Source of the DNA: Bacteroidota bacterium
GTDB taxonomy: Bacteria; Bacteroidota; Bacteroidia; Cytophagales; Cyclobacteriaceae
Direction of reading: 5' to 3'
DNA: 64,000 bases
Assembly (NCBI GenBank): GCA_018267275.1
Contig: JAFDYV010000003.1
Location: forward strand, 434,001-498,000
Within the stretch, counting starts at the first letter, position 1, and each line of letters opens with the position of its first letter. The notes below the pieces were generated by a model, which worked only from the letters and a program-made list of their open reading frames with translations, searched no databases and was not told where the DNA came from. A program made the translations under genes and the position numbers. Below, piece after piece: positions 1 through 8,369 of the stretch.

Positions 1-3000
1 CGGACATCGAACGCCACCTCGATAGACTTCGGGAAGTACAGCCGGTGTTCCTCAAACGCGAGCTTATTGACATAAACATTGGTGAGCGATGGATACCCAA
101 TGACATTTATGAAGCTTTCGCCCGAGATCTATTCAAAGAATTTACGGAAGTAAAATACCTTGAATCTACCGATACCTTTCTGGTAAACGTGAAGGGCTAC
201 AGCAATGAAGAAAGCATTACCTACTCCGCCACCACACACAACGGCAAGATTGGCGGCAGCAAAATCATGGAGTATGCCATGGCCGACACACAACCCTATT
301 TGCAGATAAAAATTTCCGACAACCCAGCCCTATACAAACCTGACTTGGACGGTATGAAGAACGTGGAGATGAAAATCCGCGAAGTAAAAGAAGCCTTTGA
401 AAAGTTCATCAACGACAACCCACAAGTCGCTCAACAAATCGAAACCATCTACAACCGCGACATCAACAACTCCGTGAGGCGCGACTATGATGGCGCACAC
501 CTCAAACTCCAAGGCTTGTCACACTTCACGCCACGACCTCACCAGAAAGATGCCATCTGGATGTTGCTGCAGCAAGACGGAGGCATCATCGACCACAAAG
601 TGGGGGCAGGCAAAACATTGGTCATCTTATCCACCGCCATGGAAATGCGTAGGCTCGGCACCGCCCGAAAGCCATTAATCATCTGCATGAAAGCCAACGT
701 GGCCGATGTGGCCAAAGACTTCCGCAAGGCCTACCCGGAGGCAAACATCCTCGCACCCGACCCACAAAAAGATTTCACCAAACAAAACCGCCAGCGCATT
801 TTCGCCAGTATTGTGGCTAATGATTGGGATGCGGTGATTATTACCCATGATATGTTCATGGCTATCCCACAGTCCAACGCAGTCAAAAAAGAAATTCTCG
901 AACAAGAACTCAATAATCTCAATGATGACCTCAAAGCGGTTTCTGATAATCGTTCCTTATCAAAGCGTGTATTGAAAGGATTGGAGAGCCGAAAGCAAAA
1001 CCTAAGCGTGCGATTGATGATGACGGAAGCCGCCATTCAACGAGACAAGTTCAGCTACGACTTCGACAAATTGGGCTTCGACCATATCTTCGTAGATGAA
1101 AGCCAGGAGTTTAAAAACCTGCACTTCACCACCCGCCACCAGCAGGTAGCTGGCTTGGGCGACCCTTCCGGTAGTCAACGCGCCCTCAACCTGGAACTCG
1201 CCATCCGCACCATCCAAAAGAAAAAGGGAGGCGACCGCGGGGCAACGTTTTCATCAGGTACGACTATCAGTAACAGTTTGGTAGAGCTTTATTTGTTGTT
1301 CAAATATTTGCGACCCAACAAACTGGCCGAACTCAAAATCAACTCCTTCGATGCGTGGGCAAAAATGTATGCACGCAAGTCGGCCACCTACGAATTCTCC
1401 GTCACCAACGAATTAAAGATGAAAGAACGCTATCGCGAGTTTATCAAAGTACCTGAACTCGCACGCTTCTACGCAGAGATTACGCACGTAGTCAACGACC
1501 ACAACTTGAAAATTGATAAACCGGAAGTGAGCCACGAAGTCGTCAACATGGAACCAACGGAAGCGCAGCAGGCCTACACCCAAAAACTCATCAGCTTTAC
1601 CAAAACAAAAAACCCCGCCTACGTTGACTTATCACTCAACGAAAAGGAAATGAACGCCTTTATGCTCATTGCCACCAACCTCGCCAAGAAAATGAGTATC
1701 GACATGCGACTCATCAATTCGCACAGCTATGGCTTTGAAGAAGGAGGTAAGATTGGCAAACTGTGCCAGACCGTGGCCGATGAGTACAACGATAGCAAAC
1801 CCTATCGTGGAACACAATTAGTCTTCAGCGACCTCGGCACCCCAGCCGGCAGTGGGTTCAACATCTACGAAGAAGTAAAACGGGTATTGGTGGAGAAGCA
1901 TGACATCGACCCACAAGAAATTCAATTCATCCACGACCACGACAGCCGGAAAAAGAAAGAAGAACTTTTCAAACAAGTGAACGCGGGGGACGTGAGGGTG
2001 CTGATTGGGAGTACAAAAAAACTGGGGACTGGGGTAAACGTACAGGAGCGCGTCATTGCCTTGCACCATCTCGATATTCCTTGGCGGCCCAGTGATTTCG
2101 AACAACGAACAGGCCGGGGCGGACGGCAAGGGAACAAGATGGCGAAAGAACATCGCAACAACGTTGTGCGCAACTATGTGTATGCCGTTAACCGCACGCT
2201 GGATGCGTACCAGTTCAACATCCTTTCCAACAAACAAAGATTTATCAACCAAATCAAAAACAGTTCCATCGACCAGCGCAAGATTGACGAAGGCGCGTTC
2301 GATCAAGAGGGCGGCATGAACTTTGGCGAGTATGTGGCCTTGCTCAGCGGCAACACCGACTTATTGGAAAAAGTCAGACTTGAAAAGAAGGTAGCCGACC
2401 TTGAGCGCACCTACCAGGTATTTTTGAAACGTAAATCGGAAGCAGAGTTTTATACAACCCTTACCAAACGAGAGAAATCCGATAAGGAAGTGGCACTAGG
2501 AAAATTGGAAATAGATAACAAATCATTGCAAGCGTACGACCTTGAAAAGTTACCAATACTCATAAACGGTAAACTTATCGAGGATAAAAAAGAAGCTGGT
2601 CAACTCTTGTTGGATAGTGTTAAACAGGCAGTTCATTCCAAAGGAGATGTTCACCTCGCTTCAGTATGTGACTTTAGGCTAAGCTACCACGGAGCACAGC
2701 AGAAAGTATTTGTTACCGGACCAAGCGGAATGGTTTATAATTATGCAGATGGAAAACTCAATGATAATCCTGCTTTAGCGGGACGCTACATTCTGGATTC
2801 CGTCAAGCGCATTCCCAAAGTCATTGAAAGCACACGCGAAGCCATCGAAGTCTGCGACAGGAAAATCGCTACCTATCAACAAGAACTGAAGGCCGAGTTC
2901 AAAGACAAACACCTCATCACGGAAATGAAAACTAAAATCGAACACCTGTCGGTGAAGCTGGAGAAAGCGTTTGCGGGAAAGGAGGAGTTGCCGCTAAAGG

Positions 3001-3044
3001 GGGCACCAGCAAAACGGGAGTCAAAAAAACGAGTAAGTCGGTGA
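1..3044 (+). CDS. Giant ICE helicase/methylase-type protein, C-terminal part (5' truncated by window)
   Basis: The frame is open from base 3 without a stop, so the GTG at 45 is almost certainly internal and the gene begins left of the window. Visible superfamily 2 helicase motifs are: a Walker A (VGAGKT near base 600), a DExx-box variant VDES near 1095, and motif VI QRTGRGGRQG near 2105. Downstream is a charged, partly coiled region. The segment before the helicase (LIDINIGERWIP) resembles the junction seen in large methylase-helicase fusions of Bacteroidota ICEs and phages, related to DarB-type antirestriction proteins. The likely role is protection or processing of element DNA during transfer. 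The methylase half, if present, is outside the window. Family assignment is inferred from motifs. Confidence 0.8.
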   Translation, partial: DIERHLDRLREVQPVFLKRELIDINIGERWIPNDIYEAFARDLFKEFTEVKYLESTDTFLVNVKGYSNEESITYSATTHNGKIGGSKIMEYAMADTQPYLQIKISDNPALYKPDLDGMKNVEMKIREVKEAFEKFINDNPQVAQQIETIYNRDINNSVRRDYDGAHLKLQGLSHFTPRPHQKDAIWMLLQQDGGIIDHKVGAGKTLVILSTAMEMRRLGTARKPLIICMKANVADVAKDFRKAYPEANILAPDPQKDFTKQNRQRIFASIVANDWDAVIITHDMFMAIPQSNAVKKEILEQELNNLNDDLKAVSDNRSLSKRVLKGLESRKQNLSVRLMMTEAAIQRDKFSYDFDKLGFDHIFVDESQEFKNLHFTTRHQQVAGLGDPSGSQRALNLELAIRTIQKKKGGDRGATFSSGTTISNSLVELYLLFKYLRPNKLAELKINSFDAWAKMYARKSATYEFSVTNELKMKERYREFIKVPELARFYAEITHVVNDHNLKIDKPEVSHEVVNMEPTEAQQAYTQKLISFTKTKNPAYVDLSLNEKEMNAFMLIATNLAKKMSIDMRLINSHSYGFEEGGKIGKLCQTVADEYNDSKPYRGTQLVFSDLGTPAGSGFNIYEEVKRVLVEKHDIDPQEIQFIHDHDSRKKKEELFKQVNAGDVRVLIGSTKKLGTGVNVQERVIALHHLDIPWRPSDFEQRTGRGGRQGNKMAKEHRNNVVRNYVYAVNRTLDAYQFNILSNKQRFINQIKNSSIDQRKIDEGAFDQEGGMNFGEYVALLSGNTDLLEKVRLEKKVADLERTYQVFLKRKSEAEFYTTLTKREKSDKEVALGKLEIDNKSLQAYDLEKLPILINGKLIEDKKEAGQLLLDSVKQAVHSKGDVHLASVCDFRLSYHGAQQKVFVTGPSGMVYNYADGKLNDNPALAGRYILDSVKRIPKVIESTREAIEVCDRKIATYQQELKAEFKDKHLITEMKTKIEHLSVKLEKAFAGKEELPLKGAPAKRESKKRVSR

Positions 3045-3318
3045 AGCCTTACCTTTCAGCATAGGATAAGCCTCGTTTTTTGGGGTTTAAGTGATATTGA
3101 AGGATAATAGACCGAAGGATTTAGCAGTTTTTTTGCAACCTTACATTCACGATATACTACTGTAGTAGATAGCGAATAAAAACTACAAAGAGAAGAGCCA
3201 ATCATTTCCATTGAGGGACTAAGGGCCTTATCAAATGATTTAAAAACCTGATTTTCAGGCGTTTAAATTAAATTGTAACCTCGAAGCATATATATCCACA
3301 GATAAGTAAACCTAACAA
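3045..3318. promoter_or_regulatory. Intergenic region with operator-like inverted repeats before the cargo operon
   Basis: A 274-bp AT-rich gap separates the helicase gene from the sigma-factor gene. It contains a perfect 6+1+6 inverted repeat, TACTACTGTAGTA, at 3155-3167, and a short hairpin, CCTGATTTTCAGG, at 3247-3259. The first could bind a dimeric regulator, possibly the HTH-like product of the second cargo gene; the second could be a weak transcription stop or part of a leader. No convincing TAnnTTTG promoter with a TTTG upstream element was found, which would fit a promoter read by the operon's own sigma factor. The function is inferred. Confidence 0.45.
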
Positions 3319-3957
3319 GTGAAATATCAAGAAGTAATATCAGGATTTCAAACCAGTATCAATACAGGGCTTAAAGCCCTTTTTGAAGGGTATGGACAAA
3401 AGCTTTTCGGTTTTTCGGTAACTCATTTTCATATAGATGAAGATGAAGGGTATGATGTTCTGTATAAGACAATGGAAACTGTAGGAAAGGTCATAACACG
3501 ATATGATTTCAGTTCAGAAAATCACTTTGCGAATTGGCTTTTCAAAATCCATAAGAACAATATCCTTCAGTTGCTGAGACGCAAGAGAAGTAAAGAACAG
3601 GAATTCCAAATCGTTGACTTGAATGATTGGGAAAAGGAAGCAAAAGAGCTAGAGGACTATGAGTTCAAGCTTGAATCTTTCAAACCCGTAATAGAACAAA
3701 TTTCATCTATCAATCCTTATGACAACTCTTCGAGAACCAGCAAACTTTTTTTGGCAATGCAGAAGGCGTTGCAACAATTAAGCGAGGTGGAAAGGGAGTT
3801 ACTCTTATTAAGAATGAATAACTATAGCTATGATGAAATTGCAGTAATGCTGAACATTGAAAACAATCAACTAAAAGTAAAGTTCATCCGGGCAAAGGCC
3901 AAATTGCAAAAGAAAACATTGGAATTCTTAAACGATACACACAATGAAACAAAATAA
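3319..3957 (+). CDS. Sigma-70 family RNA polymerase sigma factor (ECF-like), first gene of Argonaute operon
   Basis: A 212-residue protein with the two-block layout of small sigma factors. Residues about 45-95 look like region 2 (FANWLFKIHKNNILQLLRR, polymerase and -10 binding), followed by an acidic linker, and residues about 150-205 look like region 4 (LSEVERELLLLRMNNYSYDE, then a helix-turn-helix, promoter -35 binding). The start is a GTG preceded by an A-rich stretch; no better ATG is present. It overlaps the next gene by 14 bp. Base composition is clearly more AT-rich than the tra genes. It probably directs transcription of its own operon or of host genes. The family is fairly clear; the target promoters are unknown. 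Confidence 0.8.
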   Translation: MKYQEVISGFQTSINTGLKALFEGYGQKLFGFSVTHFHIDEDEGYDVLYKTMETVGKVITRYDFSSENHFANWLFKIHKNNILQLLRRKRSKEQEFQIVDLNDWEKEAKELEDYEFKLESFKPVIEQISSINPYDNSSRTSKLFLAMQKALQQLSEVERELLLLRMNNYSYDEIAVMLNIENNQLKVKFIRAKAKLQKKTLEFLNDTHNETK

Positions 3958-4552
3958 AGAAACAAAACCATTCGAAAATTTTCTAATGGCGTACATCGCA
4001 AAAGAAGGTCAGGAGAACTTTGTTTCAAATAATTCAGACAAAGAGGCGGAGATCGTCTTTGCAAAGCAATTCAGTTCAACCCTCTCTCAAGAGAAGGTAA
4101 ATACTTTGATTTCATCTTTAACTGAATCTTTATCAAAAGATACATTGGGTTCGCTGGTCCAAAAAGCCTTGGCAAGCAGTAGCGCAGATGTTAACGAATT
4201 ACAAACTAATACTGGGCTGACGGCTTCGCTTTTGGAAGATATAAAATCTGATATGGTTTTTACTAATAGTATACCCGTGAAGTCTCTTGTGAAACTATTA
4301 AAAATCTTAAATGTTTCTTTAGAAAAGGCGCAACTAGCCATTGATACTACTTTTGAGAGGTTGAGTGCTGAGAGTAAGATGTTTTTAACAGTTCCAGTGA
4401 AAGCGCAACCTTCATTCCGAAAAGGAATGTCTAACAACACTGGTGTTTTTGACGTGGCGCGATTGAAATCTGATGAAAGCTATTTATACCAGAACAAAGA
4501 AGCGTTGGACAAATACACCAAACGCTTATCTGAGTTATACACTGAAATCTAA
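3944..4552 (+). CDS. Unknown protein with HTH-like segment, possible regulator or anti-sigma partner
   Basis: A 202-residue soluble protein that I do not recognise by name. The central part (about residues 83-130) has the rhythm of an XRE-type DNA-binding domain: a LQTNTGLTASLLEDIKSD helix pair followed by IPVKSLVKLLKILNVSLEKA. The N-terminal part is helical and acidic, and no membrane segment is visible. It overlaps the sigma gene by 14 bp and ends 12 bp before the nuclease gene, so translational coupling with the sigma factor is likely. By position it could be an anti-sigma factor or a repressor; an XRE-like repressor next to a HEXXH protease in the same operon recalls the ImmA/ImmR arrangement. 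The assignment is tentative. Confidence 0.55.
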   Translation: MKQNKETKPFENFLMAYIAKEGQENFVSNNSDKEAEIVFAKQFSSTLSQEKVNTLISSLTESLSKDTLGSLVQKALASSSADVNELQTNTGLTASLLEDIKSDMVFTNSIPVKSLVKLLKILNVSLEKAQLAIDTTFERLSAESKMFLTVPVKAQPSFRKGMSNNTGVFDVARLKSDESYLYQNKEALDKYTKRLSELYTEI

Positions 4553-4564
4553 TAGGAGAGTAAA

Positions 4565-5578
4565 ATGGAGTGGAGCATATCAAAACTATCAGCCCTCAGA
4601 CAATGCCATAGGAAATTCTACTTTGCCTATGAATTATCTGATTTCCATTTTACTCATCCTGTCAGAAGGAAAGCATTCGAGTTAGCTCAATCGAAAAATC
4701 TCAAAATGTGGCAAGGTACTCTGATCGATAATTTTTTTAGCAAAACCATAATTCCACTATATAAGGATAAAAAGAATCCTGACTTCAAAGCCCTTGCAGA
4801 TGAACTTGTGGAAATAGCAAAACGGCAGTTTGCTTTTTCGGAGCAACACCTTTATCGTGACAAATCGGTCACTAAAACGAAAGCGGGGGATGCTTTCCAA
4901 ATATTGGATATCCACGAATGTGGTGTCCCGTATGTTGAAGGAGATGTTCTTAACATATACTCAACTGTAAAGGAAATAATTCTGCAAGTACCACAATACC
5001 CAAGTCCTGAGGAAGGAAAAACGTTGCATGAGTATTTAGTTTCCTCGAACTATTTGCAAACCGATATTAAGTATTGGAGCTATGAGTTCGAAGGAATCAA
5101 GTTAAACCCTCAAATTGACTTGGTGAGACATAAGAATAAGGCGATTCATATAATCGATTGGAAAGTGTCAGACAGCAATACCAGCGACTACTCCAAGCAA
5201 TTATACCTTGCTGGCATAGTTGCATTTCACAATATCAAGAAAAGCAATCTTGAAAAACAGTGGGCCCTACCCAAACTGGAGGACTTTTCACTGTTTGAAA
5301 TTAATCTGATGAATGGCAATAAGAGACAACATTCATTCACAAAAGAAAGCGCAGCCGGAGCATTGGATTATGTCTATCAATTCAAGGATGAACAAGAGCA
5401 GCTTTCAGGAAATAGAAAATGGGATGAACTGAATATTGAAGACTACATCACAACGGACAAAAGAGAAACGTGCATGTTCTGTAAGTTCAAGCCGTTGTGC
5501 ATTCACTTAATTAAAAATAATTTCAAATACGATGAAAACGAATATTATAAATTGGTTTCGCATCAACAATTGGTCTGA
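4565..5578 (+). CDS. Cas4-like PD-(D/E)XK nuclease with four-cysteine (Fe-S type) cluster
   Basis: A 337-residue member of the Cas4/RecB-like nuclease superfamily. Visible features, in order: an N-terminal SISKLSALRQCHRKFYFAY motif with Cys14; a conserved GTLIDNFF helix; the catalytic core D185 then D198-W-K200 (IIDWKVS); a downstream glutamine motif (KQLYLAG); and the C-terminal cysteines C303, C306 and C312 in CMFCKFKPLC. With Cys14 these match the four ligands that hold a 4Fe-4S cluster in Cas4 and AddB proteins. An AGGAG-type ribosome site precedes the ATG. The gene overlaps the Argonaute gene by 47 bp. It probably cuts or trims DNA together with Argonaute. No CRISPR array or other cas gene is nearby, so a CRISPR adaptation role is unlikely. 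Confidence 0.85.
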   Translation: MEWSISKLSALRQCHRKFYFAYELSDFHFTHPVRRKAFELAQSKNLKMWQGTLIDNFFSKTIIPLYKDKKNPDFKALADELVEIAKRQFAFSEQHLYRDKSVTKTKAGDAFQILDIHECGVPYVEGDVLNIYSTVKEIILQVPQYPSPEEGKTLHEYLVSSNYLQTDIKYWSYEFEGIKLNPQIDLVRHKNKAIHIIDWKVSDSNTSDYSKQLYLAGIVAFHNIKKSNLEKQWALPKLEDFSLFEINLMNGNKRQHSFTKESAAGALDYVYQFKDEQEQLSGNRKWDELNIEDYITTDKRETCMFCKFKPLCIHLIKNNFKYDENEYYKLVSHQQLV

Positions 5579-7913
5579 GCTTAATTTTCAATATCGCTTA
5601 GTCGATGTTAAAATTGAAGGAGTGGGCAATGATGCCAAATTGTTGAACAAAGCATTCTACAATGCTCTTAACCACCTTGCTTATTCCACAAAAGGAGTTG
5701 TTGCTACTGCCTACCACGAGAACAAAAGATATGTTGCCGTGAAAGGCGATGCCATACTAAAGCAAGAGACTATAACAGGAAGTCCAATGAATGTGATATT
5801 GACGCCATTAGAGGGCGTGTTTCAGTTGAACGCCAAAACTTTGGATGATCAGAATCTTGATTTGGCTTTAAAATTTTTGGACAGTACTATTAACTGGCAG
5901 TTAAATAAGAATAGGAATCTTTGGGATGCTGGAATAAATACCTTTTTAAAGAAAACTCCTCTACCTCTTTCCAGTGAAATTGAAACTGATATTTACCAAG
6001 GTTTCAAGTTTAAGATTGTTGCAGCGGATAAAGACAATGTATTTATCTGTCTTGACTTGGCATACCGCTATGCTGATAAGAAAACGCTGTCTGAGCTTTT
6101 GAAACTAATCCCAAAGGAAAGACACAATGATTTAGTATCCAATAGAAATTTTCTCTACTTGAATGGCGATGATTGGTACACTGTAAAAGGGAAATCAATC
6201 GGTGGGTCTATTTCAGAACACATGATATTAATCAATCAAAAAAATGTATCGGTCTATGATTATATAGCCCATGACGGAAAATATGCCAACGCTAAGTTTA
6301 AAGCGCCACTAAATAAAAACTCGGAGACCTTATTTTATTCCTATCCGTCAAATCCAGCAAGTACTTTTGCTAGCGCGGCCTGCCTGGCAAAACGAATTCG
6401 CTTTGCGGAAGATGACTTGCATAGAAATTCAATCAATGATCCGAATAAACGTTTCTATAAAGCAGAACTCTTCATTTCAAATTATTTTAACCATCTCAAA
6501 TTCAATGGCGTTGATTTAAAGATTAGCGCAAAGCCGTATAAAAAGGACTGTAAGGTTTTTGACTTGCCTACATTAAAGTACGGTAAGAATGCTGTGCTTA
6601 ATCCTTACGAGGGTACCGTAAAGTATGGTAAACCAATTGATACCTTTCCTAAAAGGAGAAGAGAATTTGTCTTTAGAAATGGCATTCTGTCGGAGAGCCC
6701 ATTTACAAATCAGTACTTATTTATTCCAGATAGTGTTTCTCTCTCTTTTGGAAAAACACTTAAGTACTATTTTGACAAAGGGATGAAAAACATTGCTCCT
6801 CATTTTCCAGGCTTTAATATCCACGAGTACTCAACCAAAAGTGCACCTTTTGCTCATAAGGTCTTTTCTGATCTAAAAAGATATATCGAACAGAATCGGC
6901 TGGCCGGAGGTAGTGCAATTTTTGTGTTACCAGAGAGCAGCGGTGAGGATGGATCGTTTGTACGATCCTTACACAAGATTATTAAAAAGGAACTATTTGA
7001 CACTGTCAAAATAAAGTGCGTTAGTGCGGCTAGCTTAAAACGCTATTTAAAGTTGGGTGTTAATGAACGGTATCCGCTTTCATACGCTGTTCCAGATGGA
7101 CTGATGAGAAACTTTATCTCCTATCAAACCAATACCTTATTTGAGCATCTCATCATAAACAAAAAATGGCCATTTGCTCTTGCACACAATCTCAATCATG
7201 ATTTATACATAGGAATTGACGCTCACGAATTCTATGCCGGATTCTGCTTTTTTTTCGGAAACGGTGAAAAAATAGTCTTTGATGTGGATAAGGTCTCAAA
7301 GGGCACAGGCACATTTCGCAATGAGAAGATAAACTACAAAGTAATCGCTGATAAGATTTATGCTGTACTCTCCAGACACTTGTCGGTGGAGGACAATAAA
7401 CCTAAAAGCATTGTAATTCTTCGAGACGGAGTTAGTTATGGCGAGGAAGAGAAAGCATTGTGCGATGTGATGCAAAGACTTTCTGATGCCAAATTGCTAG
7501 ATAAGGCAGTCGTTCAAACGGGTGTGATTGATGTGGCTAAATCTACATCTGTTCCGGTTCGAGCGGCAGCATTCAATGGAAATTATCGGTCACTAAGCAA
7601 TCCTGATTGCGGCACCTACTTTATGATGAACAAGAAAGATGCTTTTATCTTTAATACAGGTGCACCTTACTTTGTTCCAGGGTCATCTAAACCCATTCAC
7701 GTTACTTTTACTTCGGGAGATATTGATTTTGAAAAGACACTTGAAGATATTTTTCGTCTAACTCAGATTACGTTTTCATCACCTGATAGGCCAACATCAC
7801 TACCATTACCATTGAAGCTAATTGATACGTTGATTAGAGACGTGGCACATGAGTATGATTTCGCATTTACACAGGAAAAAGAAATCAAGACACTTCAACT
7901 ATCATTAAACTAG
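5532..7913 (+). CDS. Long prokaryotic Argonaute (pAgo) with predicted active PIWI domain
   Basis: A 793-residue protein with the length and layout of long pAgos: N-terminal domain, a PAZ-like region (about 195-285), MID (about 400-540) and PIWI (about 550-793). The PIWI catalytic tetrad appears complete: D563 in YIGIDAHE, glutamate finger E598, D632 in VILRDGVSYG and D765 in PLPLKLIDTLI. The D563-D632 spacing of 69 matches characterised Argonautes (about 68-70). It should bind a guide strand and cut complementary nucleic acid. The MID segment near SLHKIIKKELFDTVKIKCVS lacks the usual glutamine of the 5'-phosphate pocket, so guide-end chemistry may differ. The start lies inside the nuclease gene, as is common for coupled genes. 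It is not a PIWI-RE protein. Function is inferred from the family. Confidence 0.9.
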   Translation: MKTNIINWFRINNWSELNFQYRLVDVKIEGVGNDAKLLNKAFYNALNHLAYSTKGVVATAYHENKRYVAVKGDAILKQETITGSPMNVILTPLEGVFQLNAKTLDDQNLDLALKFLDSTINWQLNKNRNLWDAGINTFLKKTPLPLSSEIETDIYQGFKFKIVAADKDNVFICLDLAYRYADKKTLSELLKLIPKERHNDLVSNRNFLYLNGDDWYTVKGKSIGGSISEHMILINQKNVSVYDYIAHDGKYANAKFKAPLNKNSETLFYSYPSNPASTFASAACLAKRIRFAEDDLHRNSINDPNKRFYKAELFISNYFNHLKFNGVDLKISAKPYKKDCKVFDLPTLKYGKNAVLNPYEGTVKYGKPIDTFPKRRREFVFRNGILSESPFTNQYLFIPDSVSLSFGKTLKYYFDKGMKNIAPHFPGFNIHEYSTKSAPFAHKVFSDLKRYIEQNRLAGGSAIFVLPESSGEDGSFVRSLHKIIKKELFDTVKIKCVSAASLKRYLKLGVNERYPLSYAVPDGLMRNFISYQTNTLFEHLIINKKWPFALAHNLNHDLYIGIDAHEFYAGFCFFFGNGEKIVFDVDKVSKGTGTFRNEKINYKVIADKIYAVLSRHLSVEDNKPKSIVILRDGVSYGEEEKALCDVMQRLSDAKLLDKAVVQTGVIDVAKSTSVPVRAAAFNGNYRSLSNPDCGTYFMMNKKDAFIFNTGAPYFVPGSSKPIHVTFTSGDIDFEKTLEDIFRLTQITFSSPDRPTSLPLPLKLIDTLIRDVAHEYDFAFTQEKEIKTLQLSLN

Positions 7914-7925
7914 CCGCCATGAGCC

Positions 7926-8369
7926 ATGAGTGACTTTAGCCTGTTATATAAAAAATATAATTCAGTCTCAAATCTTACCAACGATTTGAATAACTCCGTG
8001 ATTACCTTGAAGCGGAGAAGGGTTTCGACCATTAAAGAGTATACAGATAAGCATCCAAAGCTAGCGGTTACAGAAGATGAGCTTACAAAAGCAAACACGT
8101 TGCTTTTGGCAATCCTCACTCTGCTTGAGAATTTCTATAAGGAGCAGGATACAAAGAATGAACTGTACGAGCTGATGGACAATGCCTTGTTTCAAAATCA
8201 GATTTTAAAAAATGTGGTTTTCAAGAGTGAAATTGCTAATACCTTAGCGAAGCTCAAATCCAGCAAAGACTTGTCCGAAAAGGATCTTGCCAATATTGAT
8301 AAATTCATTTCGATACTTGATAACGAAGCAGCCGTTCTTTTCAGGAAACTAAGGACAAGTAGAGGATGA
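7926..8369 (+). CDS. Small helical protein of the Argonaute operon, function unknown
   Basis: A 147-residue, highly charged, almost entirely helical protein without signal peptide, membrane segment or known catalytic motif. Leu/Ile/Lys heptad patterning (for example TLLLAILTLLENFYKEQ) suggests coiled-coil or helical-bundle packing. It starts 12 bp after the Argonaute stop and overlaps the next gene in an ATGA arrangement, so it is coexpressed and probably made in step with the metalloprotease-like protein. It could be an adaptor, an inhibitor or a protease substrate. I do not recognise a family. Confidence 0.6.
   Translation: MSDFSLLYKKYNSVSNLTNDLNNSVITLKRRRVSTIKEYTDKHPKLAVTEDELTKANTLLLAILTLLENFYKEQDTKNELYELMDNALFQNQILKNVVFKSEIANTLAKLKSSKDLSEKDLANIDKFISILDNEAAVLFRKLRTSRG

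Noticed and set aside
1818..2306. Minus-strand frame of 162 codons opposite the helicase
   Set aside because: It is a shadow of the clearly coding + strand helicase motifs.
4565..5578. CRISPR-Cas adaptation gene cas4
   Set aside because: No repeats, cas1 or cas2 are present; the operon context is Argonaute.
5532..7913. PIWI-RE family protein
   Set aside because: The PIWI site has the standard DEDD residues and the neighbours do not include the DinG-type helicase expected for PIWI-RE.
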